Source of the DNA: Mytilinidion resinicola
Lineage: Eukaryota > Ascomycota > Dothideomycetes > Mytilinidiales > Mytilinidiaceae
DNA: 64,000 nt
NCBI RefSeq assembly: GCF_010093595.1
Contig: NW_022985441.1
Span: forward strand, 983,908 to 1,047,907
Reading direction: 5' to 3'
Shown here: piece after piece, positions 55,777 to 64,000 of the stretch
Numbering within the stretch: position 1 is the first letter of the stretch
Layout of the letters: the number at the start of each line of letters is the position of its first letter
Position numbers and translations under genes: made by a program
Notes under the pieces: generated by a model
The model's database searches: none
Told to the model about the DNA's origin: nothing
What the model saw: only the letters and a program-made list of their open reading frames with translations

Positions 55777-57234
55777 TTATGGGTCTTGACTCGGACCTAT
55801 CCAAATATCCAACACGCAGTGCATAACCCCAGGCGCATACGTCTTCACTTTCTCCACATGCTCCAACCTCACGCGCCCTCTGCCTTCCTCCCCCGAGATC
55901 CGATCAATCTCCCTCGTAACCTCCTCCGCCTTCTCCCTCATCTCACCCACCGCCATGTTCTCATGCAAATGCACCCAGCCCCCAAGTCCCGGATCCACAG
56001 CTCCAACCGCCGTCCTCCAGCTCCCCCGCGACGTCGGCAACAACCCGCAATTCACATGCCGTACCGGCGGCAGCCTGTCCCTCAACCGCTCTATCCTCCC
56101 ACCCGCATGCTCATTCGACTCCTGAAAGACCAAGAACTCCGCTTCCGGAACCTCCTTTCCCCCCTCCTCTTCCTCACCTCCCACCGCCATCCTCTCCACA
56201 CCCCACCGATTCATCCCGCACCCCCTCACCAGCCCCTCCACGCTCCACGGATTCAGCTCCCAGCACAGCACCCGCGCCACCCCGGCTCTGCGGTAGCTGA
56301 ACGCAAAATACCCGATCCCGGCGTACAGATCCACGGCCGAGCAACTCCCCTCCTCCACGGCACCGCGGACAGACGGCAGCCGCAGCACCCGCGCCTTCTC
56401 GGCCACGTTGCCGCGCGAGAACATGGTGTACAGCGGGGCCCATGTCTGCGCGATGCCGTTCTGGCGCGCCGTGCACCAGAACGCGTCGCCGAAGTCCGCA
56501 GCGGACGGGGCGGTCTGGGTTGCGGGCGTCGGAGCGGGCCCGAAGGCGTTGTGCAGCGGGGTCAGGGCGACGGGGCTGCGGAGGATGTTGGCGGCGTCGT
56601 GGGTCGTCGCGGTCTGCAGCGGGATGGGCGCGTTGAGCGCGATGTGGGTTGTGTGGACCGAGGCGGCGAGGGAGGCGTAGAGCTGGGCAAGGCGGCGCGG
56701 GTGGGTTTGGAGGGCGGCGAGGAGGGCGAGCCAGGGTGGTGCGGCGAAGGCGTGGGCGGGGAGGAGGAGGAGGGGTGGGTAGACGGAGTAGGTGCCCGGG
56801 AAGGAGGAGAGGAGAGAGGGGGGCGGGAGAGCGAGAGAGGAGAGGAGGTCTTGGGGGAGTTCCTGGAGCCATTTTTCTATGGCTGCTATGAGCAGGTTGC
56901 GGTTGGTTGGTGCGGGATGGTCTTCTGGGGTTTCGGCATCAGATATGTTGATGGAGATGTCTTTGAGAGCGGTTCCGAGATTGAGGTCATGGAGAACGGC
57001 TGCTAAGATATTCTCTCTAGCAGTGCTATCATTTTTCTTAAAATTTATGTATTTCTCGGTTGAGATAGTAGTCGGTATAATGCATCGTCCACCGGATCTA
57101 GGACTGGCATCGTCATCGTCATCAATTGACCGGATTTTCGAAGCCCGATTGAGGTGGCCTTGCTGCTCCAATGCTGTTTTAACCAGCTTCACGTGCTTTT
57201 GAGGGACGACGAGGGATACAAGATGCTGAACCAT
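55777..57234 (-). CDS. tRNA wybutosine-synthesizing protein 2 (Trm12/TYW2)
   Basis: Single exon, 485 aa, starting at ATG 57234 (M-V-Q-H-L-V-S-L-V-V-P-Q-K-H). The C-terminal half has the Trm5/TYW2-type SAM-binding fold: M-F-S-R-G-N-V-A-E-K-A-R, motif I D-L-Y-A-G-I-G-Y-F-A-F-S-Y, then L-C-W-E-L-N-P-W-S-V-E-G-L. Its E-L-N-P-x-S is characteristic of TYW2 rather than Trm5. TYW2 transfers the 3-amino-3-carboxypropyl group of S-adenosylmethionine to the tricyclic base at G37 of tRNA-Phe on the way to wybutosine, in the cytosol. The same frame stays open upstream to 57393, but that part lies in a MITE-like repeat and is not conserved-looking, so it is excluded. Confidence 0.92.
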   Translation of the reverse strand: MVQHLVSLVVPQKHVKLVKTALEQQGHLNRASKIRSIDDDDDASPRSGGRCIIPTTISTEKYINFKKNDSTARENILAAVLHDLNLGTALKDISINISDAETPEDHPAPTNRNLLIAAIEKWLQELPQDLLSSLALPPPSLLSSFPGTYSVYPPLLLLPAHAFAAPPWLALLAALQTHPRRLAQLYASLAASVHTTHIALNAPIPLQTATTHDAANILRSPVALTPLHNAFGPAPTPATQTAPSAADFGDAFWCTARQNGIAQTWAPLYTMFSRGNVAEKARVLRLPSVRGAVEEGSCSAVDLYAGIGYFAFSYRRAGVARVLCWELNPWSVEGLVRGCGMNRWGVERMAVGGEEEEGGKEVPEAEFLVFQESNEHAGGRIERLRDRLPPVRHVNCGLLPTSRGSWRTAVGAVDPGLGGWVHLHENMAVGEMREKAEEVTREIDRISGEEGRGRVRLEHVEKVKTYAPGVMHCVLDIWIGPSQDP

Positions 57235-57287
57235 GTCGTCGTTCGATGTTAAAGCATGCAGTCGAGCAGACGAGCTACCTAAGTAGT

Positions 57288-57513
57288 CAGGCTCCCTTGA
57301 ACAAAAAGTGGCAGTCCACAAATCTGTGCAATAGTGAAAATTGCCTATACCTGAGGTGTACAATTTGCACGCTTGTGTGCACTTGCCTACCACTGCTTGA
57401 TGCCCTCTACTATGTTGTCAAATAATGTGAATCGACGGTTTTGACCAGCCTGATAGCTCTCTGGGCCGCCTCAGACGGTATTGAACTTTGCACTTTTTGT
57501 TCCACGAAGCGTG
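57288..57513 (+). mobile_element. MITE-like element, family 1, copy B (about 226 bp)
   Basis: Degenerate inverted ends (left around CTTGAACAAAAAGTGGCA, right complement of CACTTTTTGTTCCACGAAGC). Internally CTACCACTGCTTGATGCC and GCCTGATAGCTCTCTGGGCC match copy A. No clear target duplication. It begins 54 bp upstream of the TYW2 start codon. Confidence 0.6.
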
Positions 57514-58219
57514 GCAAGGTGGTCCGAGCTCATCGTGAAAATTGACATTCCTTCACACGAAAGGGCAACCGTCTTCTCGTATGAATTATACAGACCTCAT
57601 TATTTCCATCGAAAGACTCATTACAGACGAGCACGATCACAGCTTAGCAATCCAACCAAACAGCTTCGGCGGCATGCCTGTTCGGAGTCAAAGTTCTGGT
57701 TCGGTCTCTGCCATCAAACTCATATTCAGACATTACAGAACTCCAACTTGATGGCTAGAATTAGAATATGAAGCAAACATTCACCAACGTTGCCAAAAGA
57801 CCCGAAGAAGCTATTAGAGCTATGCAGAATGTATATTACAGTGCTTTTGTTCCCTATTAGTCGAAGTCGGATATCCCTCAGAGTCACGGCTACATTCCAC
57901 CTGGCGGTTTTCTCATCCCACAACTTCAAGAAATTCCCCCGGGTATACTCATGCAGTGATCCATCGTTCCTATGCATCGCAAAGACGCCAAGAGCGCTAA
58001 ACCCCACCACGCTATGCATAAAACAAGAAGAAAAGTCCCAGAACCCTTAGAATCCCGCACCACATTGATCCCCCCAAAAAGCCTTTAGTCCATGGGTGGT
58101 CGTTAGGATTAAGTTGATAGCCGATAAGCCTCGAGTTTCGGGACTTGTTCCCGATGATACTCTTTCATAGCCCTCTGCATCACCCCCTAATCACCCCACT
58201 CCTCCTCCACCACGACTCT
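57514..58219. other. Intergenic, no gene seen
   Basis: Upstream region of TYW2 beyond the MITE-like element and 3' flank of the DUF2293 gene. Confidence 0.45.
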
Positions 58220-60916
58220 CTATAGCGCCTCAATGTCCCAGGTAGGCCATTCAGAGCACGAGAAAAGGCGAGCCCTATGCATCTCCTCACGGCCTTTCTT
58301 TTTCAGCGCTTTCTTCAATGCCTTCTTGTCAAGCTCAAGATCATCATTGTCAGTTAATAGCCCTAAATTCTTCTCCTTAAGCTGAGAGAAAAGAAACGTA
58401 TGTTAGTAAGTAGAAAGACAAACAGGAAGACCACTTACCACGTGTCGCTTCGGCTTCCCGTGGTATCGGTGGGTTAGGACAAGACGAATCTTAGAGGAAG
58501 GTTCCGCTCCATTCGGTAAGGCTTCAGATAAGTTCGAGCATGAAGGTAAATTATTTAGAGTCATGGACTGACTTGTGACCAAAGGTTCCGCTCCATTCGG
58601 TAAGGCCTCAGATAAGTTCGAACATGAAGGTGAGTTATTCAGAGTCATGGACTGCATTGCGGCCAAAAAGTCAAAGTCTTCTGAGGCAGTCGAAATTTCG
58701 CCAGAATTGTAACCTCCCGATATTGAAAGGCGTCCAGCTATAGTTTCGGGGGAATAACTAGGCCCATGAGAGCTCGACGAGCTGATCGCGCTGATGAGGA
58801 TTCTGATTTAGCGTTGAAGAGGTCCCGTTCCGTTACACTTGGCGAACATACCAGATTCTGTCGTTGATATGTGTGGCTGGGTCCATGGCCTTTAGCAGCA
58901 ATTCCAACAGAAGCGTCAATTGAGTTTTGGTGCGATAGGTTACCTTCAAAGGGGTATGCCATGGGTGGCGGGGGCAGAGGACGATCTCTGTCTCTCAACT
59001 TGTATCTCGCCTCGTGATACGAAGGAGTTACCTTCGGATGCATGAGTCCGTAGTCTGGCGGAGCAACATCTCGTTCAATTGAAGGAATGGGCTTATCATG
59101 CTCATGATCTACGGTCTTCGGAAGCCAGATGTATGCGTCTCTCGACAGTGAGATATTTGTGTCAGGCATACGAGGGAGCTGGTGGCGTCCCGCTTCAGCA
59201 TGCGTCCGAACACGCTGTGAGTCAAGACGGGGATGTACTGGGTTAGGTGCAGCATATAAGAGGTCGCGATGTCCTACCGCGTTGGGACGTACTGGAAGTG
59301 GTTCGTCCTCTACCGGTTGCAGCTAATCATGGTCAATATGCAGAAATGAAAGAGACAGGGTTGTCGCATTGAATGCGTGGTAATGAGCACTTACGTTGAA
59401 AAGCCGCCCGTGAACATCTCTTCCTTGAAATGGTGCACTCTGCCGGGGTGAAATCAAGGATGAAGCCGTGGGTCTAAAAACAAATGAGTATTTCTCCGCA
59501 AGCGAACATTATGAGATCTCACCTGGTAGGAGCTAGTCGATACTCTCGCTTGGGTGTTTTGGCGCGTAAGTAACCGGTACGATGCTCGGGTAGACGTGGG
59601 TGGGCTAAGTGGGCGAGGACGAGTTGTTCCGGACGGTATGCAGGATCGGAACGACGATGGTCCTGATTGACGGCTGAAGCTGACAGGCTCAGGCCATTGC
59701 GCGAAGACGGGGGACGCACAACGTAGGCCTCTTCGCGAGCGCGGGCAGCGTTGCGAGTCTCGAAATGATGAGTAGCTGCAACATCGCGAGAATAAAGTAC
59801 GAGGTCTTGGGATCTGGCTTCGCCTGAAATGATCTCAATGTCATCGTCTTCCTCATCGTCCTCAGACCTGCCGCCTTGAATTTTGAGCTGGCCACCATCG
59901 TCCTCTTCGTCGTCATCGTCGAGGATTATCACCTCACGGAAGGCTTCTTCCAATTGTTCTGGATCTTCCCCACACCATTTTTTCATAACGTTAAGGCAAT
60001 CTTGCTCAACTACAATTCTGGCATCGTCCCGGTGCATGGACCTCAGGAGCTGGTCATAGTTGGTGTACTGGTGCCGAATGTGAGCGCCCACGGCAAGCTG
60101 CACACGGCGGGGTAAGCCTAAATCTCTGTCATTGCCAACCGTTTTTTCGTCCTAAAGAGCGTTAAAATCGTTACAATAGAATGACCGGGTAGTCGCCCGA
60201 CGTACCTCGCCAAAAGCACGCCTGATGACCTCATTCATGTCATCGTCCGGAATGTTAGGGAATAGATCGAGCATAGCTGCCCCGATCTGATCCTTCGTTT
60301 CTTGGACGGTCAGATTACGGCCTTTGCCGATGCGTTCACGATGCGTATCCAGGCTGCGAACGATCCTGTGGGATTCATTGAGATCTCTGGGCCGATAGTA
60401 GGTTCCGTTAGGGTGCTGAACATAACCATGATAGTCGCAAGCCATGTCTACGACATTGGATGGAAAGTGGAATCCAATTCGGTGGACGTGATGAGCGACC
60501 TTTCCTGGGTCGCGATGGATAGCGCGAACGGGCTTCTCCTATTCATGTATCAGCAGGAAGGAACATGAAGTTGCGGGAGAGATACGGACCGTAACTAGAT
60601 ATGCTAGCAGGTTTTCCCGTCGGCATAGATCCTTACAGCGCTCCGTGAGGTCGGGGCTGCCAGCGGGAACATAAGTGTACCCTTCGGGAGGCTTGATATG
60701 GAATGTGTTCTAGATGTGACACATAAGCTCCTGTTCATCTGAATGGGAGGTAGAACATACCATCGCCTTCAGTGGCTTTTTCTTCGTCTTGACCATCTCA
60801 AACACCACTTTGTGAACTTTTTTCTTCTCTTCATCCTTCTTTCGCACTGCAATAGTACCTGCTGCGCGCGCTACTTCGGCTGCACCGGCCGGTGCTCGAT
60901 GGTTCAATCTTGTCAT
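58220..60916 (-). CDS. DUF2293 domain protein
   Basis: Seven exons are clear: 60916-60761, 60709-60590, 60538-60206, 60151-59523, 59473-59395, 59322 to about 58839, and the last exon 58381-58220. One more, about 58737-58439, carries a tandem repeat. The DUF2293 core is encoded by exons 3 and 4: A-A-M-L-D-L-F-P-N-I-P-D-D-D, R-R-A-F-G-E, H-I-R-H-Q-Y-T-N-Y-D-Q-L-L. Upstream are P-P-E-G-Y-T-Y-V-P-A-G and V-H-R-I-G-F-H-F-P-S. The middle is acidic and disordered. The C-terminal exon is Lys-rich (L-D-K-K-A-L-K-K-A-L-K-K-K-G-R-E-E) and ends W-D-I-E-A-L. The junction into the repeat exon is uncertain: a 101-bp intron (GTGTAA...CTATAG) restores frame and gives 753 aa; otherwise translation ends at 58738. 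One donor (after 60590) is the weak GTCCGT. DUF2293 function is unknown; members are mostly fungal. Confidence 0.75.
58501..58660 (-). repeat. 84-bp tandem repeat, two units, within the DUF2293 gene
   Basis: Units start at 58501 and 58585 (GTTCCGCTCCATTCGGTAAG in both) and are about 90% identical. 84 is a multiple of 3, so the protein repeats S-M-T-L-N-N-(S/L)-P-S-C-S-N-L-S-E-A-L-P-N-G in frame, which supports this stretch being coding. Confidence 0.85.
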
Positions 60917-61546
60917 GGCGCGCTTATCTCATTCCAGTGAGTGTGTTTCGAAGGTTCGGCGGAGGAGGACCTAAAGAAAATCTGAATGACTGTCGGTTAG
61001 TGCTTTGCCGCGCCCTCGAGCGTGTTTCGTTCGTCCACACTGCTCAGCCCCTGCTCGCAGGCCTTCGCCTTTTTCTCCACTGTTCCAAGTACTGCTTTTT
61101 CTAAAGTCACGCGCCGTCTCATCGGACGGCAAACACAGTCCCAGGTTTGCAACCACAGTGGGCAGCAGTTGTTGTCTGTCGCTAGCAGCTTGTTGCCTGT
61201 CGTCGATGTTGTCGCTGTCATCGACTAATAGTCAAGAGATCCACGGCTTCACCTTCGGGTGTCGAAGAGTGGTCCCAGGGCTCCAGGGTTGAAGCACGAT
61301 GTTGACAGGACGAGTGAAGGAGGGCGGCACAAGGTTGTTGACAGGAAATAGGCGGTGCCAAGCTTTGCCGCTAGCCCCGGCAAATTCCGCACCCTCAGCC
61401 CTACGGAGTACCTAGGTACAAACGTTGAGCTCTCCGATCTGTGCGTCTTGACCGGCTCTCTGTGACTTTGCTCATATGTGCTCCTGTGCCCGATCTTATT
61501 CGAGTCAGCACTCCAGCTATATCAATTCGCCGTCTTCGTCCTTAGC
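60917..61546. other. Divergent promoter of the DUF2293 and DUF1763 genes
   Basis: About 630 bp, no coding sequence supported. Confidence 0.5.
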
Positions 61547-61997
61547 ATGTCCTCGGAAATCGTACATGCCTATCGGCACCTCTACCGACACGGCCTCCGC
61601 TCTGTCCAGTTCTCATCGCCTGCTCGATATACGCTCCGTGATCGTCTCCGAGTCGCCTTTCGAACGGGCGATCCGCTCGAGTTTAGCCAGCCCAAAATCG
61701 ACAACACGATCGAGTTCCTCAAGGGCGCTACCCGGGAGAGAGGTCTGGAACATCGCCTCCTCAAAAACTTTCTTCATGTCTGGTTCCACCAAGGAAGACC
61801 AAGGCCGCCCAGGAACAAAAGGTAAATTTGCATGATAATGGAGCACACGGGCTACATATTGATTCTTCCTCAGTGATGCCGACCAGAATTGGACGAGATA
61901 CACAGCCTATGACCCGTGGAACCACAACATCCGAATGCTGAACGAGAGTATGGGAATGTGTCTGCCAATGTCCCAGCCACCGCTACTTGACTACTGA
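61547..61997 (+). CDS. LYR-like DUF1763 protein
   Basis: Two exons, 61547-61820 and 61873-61997 (132 aa). The 52-bp intron (GTAAAT...CCTCAG) links R-N-K-S-D-A-D-Q-N-W. The N-terminus has A-Y-R-H-L-Y-R-H-G-L-R, a LYR-type tripeptide in a helical context, then Y-T-L-R-D-R-L-R-V-A-F-R. The C-terminus has Y-D-P-W-N-H-N-I-R-M-L-N-E-S-M-G-M-C-L-P. This matches the fungal DUF1763 family, whose LYR motif suggests a mitochondrial role such as Fe-S cluster or acyl-carrier-protein interaction; that role is inferred. ATG 61547 is the first in frame that precedes the LYR helix. Confidence 0.8.
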
Positions 61998-62170
61998 ATA
62001 GCCGAACCTGTTCCATCTAAGCGGTTCGATCGTGGATCCTTACAGCAGCCGACATGGGCAAACAAGTGGGTAGATGGATATTGAGGGAAACGGCGTGGGA
62101 AAAGAAGGCTTGAGTTGAAGCAAGATCTTCACTCCAGCGATCTCACCGGCATAGGCTTGCCCGTGAGGCT

Positions 62171-63135
62171 TCACATGAAGTCGTCTTCGAAGTCCGCATC
62201 TCGGTCTTGGTTGCTCGAGGATGCGACCGCGTCTTCAGAAAGCAGATCGTCGTAGGCATGATCCCTCTGCCAGGCCTTCTCCTTCCGCTCCTTGGCTACT
62301 CTAGCCTCCTCCTTTTGCTGTTGTGAAACAGAAATCAGCATTGAGCCAAATAGCTGGGTCTAGTGTTCAGAGTTCCTTACCCTGGCAAGCTGAGTAGCTT
62401 TGTCGCGGCGCCTCAACTCCTTCTGTCGCGTTTCCTTCTCTTGTCGAAGGTCGGGGAACTTCTCGATCTTTGTCTTGTTGAGACGATTCACGATAGCGTT
62501 TTCTCGTTGAGCAACGTGGATCTTCTTGACCTGCCTCAGAGTTAGGCCATTGCACAATGCTCTCCAAGACCTAGCTGGCCCACCTTGCGCTGGTCCTTGA
62601 AGCTCACTTGGCCAACTGCCATACTGCCATCTTTCTTGAGATTGGACCATGGAGTGTAGATAACAGTGATGTTATCCTTCTTGTTGCCTTGCCGAGTGTT
62701 AGTGCATTTCGCTGAGGAAGGACTCAGATAGTTAGACCTTCAATGGAATTTGCCTTCGTCAGCTGTGCACAGTCTGTGAGAAGATCTGACGGTATCGAAT
62801 CCCATGAGTCTCCCTCATTCATTCGAACGTATACGTGAGCGCTGGAAAGATTGTCGACATGGAACTGGGCACTGTTATTCAGAGCTCGGAGTAGTATGAC
62901 AACATTTTAGTACCCTTTATAGGACGATTAGAAATCTTCCCAGAAGCGATTATGGGTTCCCAGACACTTACCAGACATCCTCATCTAGTCCGTATTTGAT
63001 CAATTCTTCGTCTAATTTGAGTGAGTAGATCGCTCGAACAATTTGATGGCTATTCGTCTCACTTTCAACCTTATCCTTGCCAACGTAAATGAAGGCAGCT
63101 GGAGACACCGTGTTGCTCGTGAAGTAGTAAACCAT
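62171..63135 (-). CDS. CCDC25/Jlp2 homolog (NFACT-R domain)
   Basis: Six exons, 63135-63063, 63011-62972, 62871-62738, 62687-62584, 62530-62381 and 62317-62171 (215 aa). It opens M-V-Y-Y-F-T-S-N and has the NFACT-R core: [56 protein letters not shown] charged coiled coil follows ([13 protein letters not shown]), and the protein ends E-D-D-F-M as in animal CCDC25. The family is conserved in eukaryotes; yeast Jlp2 has no defined role, and human CCDC25 has been reported to bind DNA. Where other members read D-(V/I)-W-F-H-V, canonical splicing of intron 2 here gives D-V-C-A-Q-F-H-V. A MITE-like copy ends 68 bp upstream of the start. Confidence 0.88.
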
Positions 63136-63202
63136 ACCTGCCCTATTCCTTTATATAGCAGCAGTTCTGAGACGATGTCGTGGTTGAGGTTGTGGAGCTC
63201 GA

Positions 63203-63434
63203 CACGCGGGGCATGGAAAAGGTGGCACACTAATTCTAGAACAAGCTGTCTGGTGTGTACACCTGTCTACCACTGCTTGGGTTGCTTCAATGTATTTTCG
63301 GAATCTAAAGAGGATAGAAGCTCTTCACCTTGGGCTATGTGGAAACTTGTTGAAGTACTTCATGCAGTAGCAGACAGGTGCCCTTATAAGACAGAGTGCT
63401 TGACGAATGTGCCACTTTTTTCATGCCAAGCGTG
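63203..63434 (+). mobile_element. MITE-like element, family 1, copy C (232 bp)
   Basis: Terminal inverted repeats CACGCGGGGCATGGAAAAGG... and complement of GTGCCACTTTTTTCATGCC... ending GCGTG, flanked by a perfect 5-bp direct repeat CTCGA (63198-63202 and 63435-63439). It shares with copy A the internal CTGTCTACCACTGCTTGGG and its near-complement. No coding capacity. Confidence 0.78.
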
Positions 63435-63696
63435 CTCGAGGGCGGGGCGCAGTTGCTCAAATGGCCACGATTTTCTACCAATGACGTCTTTGTGCAAATC
63501 TTTTTCCCTTCTTTTAGCACTGGGAAATGCGACACACCCCAACGAGAAGAGGCATGTTAAACTCTAGTCATCACTGAACATTGGCGCACCAGCTTTTGAT
63601 AGTCTGAAGTGGAAAGGACGCGATTTTTAGCTATCCCACACCACTATCCACTTCACCAAATCAGTGCCCCAAAGCCCAACTGACGAGCGTTTCATC

Positions 63697-63909
63697 ATGG
63701 CCATGCCAGTATATCCATCACCGTTTCAAGTAGCACCGATAGCAGAATCGCCAGGGCCACGTCCTGGAACTCGTGCCTACGATCATGAACGCGCGATAGC
63801 TTCGTTTCCGGTAGATGCGCAAGCTACGTTCTACGAACTGATCACTTCAACTTCCAAGCCAGGTCGCCGGCGGCGCTCTGCTGAAGAAGTCAAGAAGGGT
63901 ATTCTCTAG
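63697..63909 (+). CDS. Short unidentified frame near the window edge
   Basis: ATG 63697 (M-A-M-P-V-Y-P-S-P-F-Q) to TAG 63909, 70 codons, with a Pro-rich start and basic end (K-P-G-R-R-R-R-S-A-E-E-V-K-K). It could be a complete small protein or the first exon of a gene continuing past the window: a GT lies just before the stop. No family recognised. Confidence 0.35.
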   Translation: MAMPVYPSPFQVAPIAESPGPRPGTRAYDHERAIASFPVDAQATFYELITSTSKPGRRRRSAEEVKKGIL

Positions 63910-64000
63910 TTCACGAATCCATCTCGAGCATGTCCGACTGCAAAAGACCAGAGCGACCGTCACTGGTGGAAGCATACGGTACTTCATGTCTCATCCGGTG

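Noticed and set aside
55786..57006. Long plus-strand frame opposite TYW2 (about 406 codons)
   Set aside because: Pro/His/Arg-rich shadow of the GC-rich TYW2 gene with no motifs.
57235..57393. 53-codon N-terminal extension of the TYW2 frame
   Set aside because: It lies largely in a MITE-like repeat and has no family similarity; the conserved start fits ATG 57234.

Overview
The window is nuclear DNA of a filamentous ascomycete (Pezizomycotina). Evidence: many genes split by GT-AG introns of about 47-62 bp with CTRAY-type branch points, a group III (Nik1/Os-1) hybrid histidine kinase, a HET-domain remnant, DUF3431 and DUF2293 proteins, and an INO80 Ies4-type subunit. The genus cannot be fixed from the sequence alone. 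There are about 20 intact genes, four or more decayed genes and two families of short inverted-repeat elements.

1-16.1 kb is accessory. It holds a HET-domain pseudogene, a T5orf172/GIY-YIG-like protein, a gene destroyed by several nonsense codons, and then a group of membrane-anchored secretory-pathway proteins: three GT25-type glycosyltransferase paralogs, a DUF3431 protein and an aspartic-protease-fold membrane protein that lacks the expected first catalytic Asp motif. The 9-mer TGTGCCGCA, usually extended as GCTGTGCCGCA, lies 5' of each of these five genes (one copy has a single mismatch) and also of the T5orf172 gene. This looks like a co-regulated, undescribed glycan or surface-modification cluster and is the most interesting part of the window.

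16.1-25.6 kb is gene-poor. It has two pseudogenes, an SCOC-like coiled-coil gene whose first intron carries a 9-bp microsatellite with an assembly gap, and a nest of MITE-like repeats.

26-63.1 kb is housekeeping: 14-3-3, mitochondrial ATPase inhibitor IF1, nucleoporin NSP1, a Laa2/aftiphilin-like trafficking protein, the Nik1 histidine kinase, a Uls1-like SNF2/RING translocase, the Gid1/Vid30 ubiquitin-ligase subunit, INO80 subunit Ies4, the wybutosine enzyme TYW2/Trm12, a DUF2293 protein, a LYR-like DUF1763 protein and a CCDC25/Jlp2 homolog. Copies of one MITE family sit 54 and 68 bp upstream of the TYW2 and CCDC25 start codons. The last 300 bp start a short unidentified reading frame.

All exon boundaries were derived by hand from splice signals and reading-frame continuity. 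For the multi-exon genes the summed exon lengths were checked to be divisible by three.
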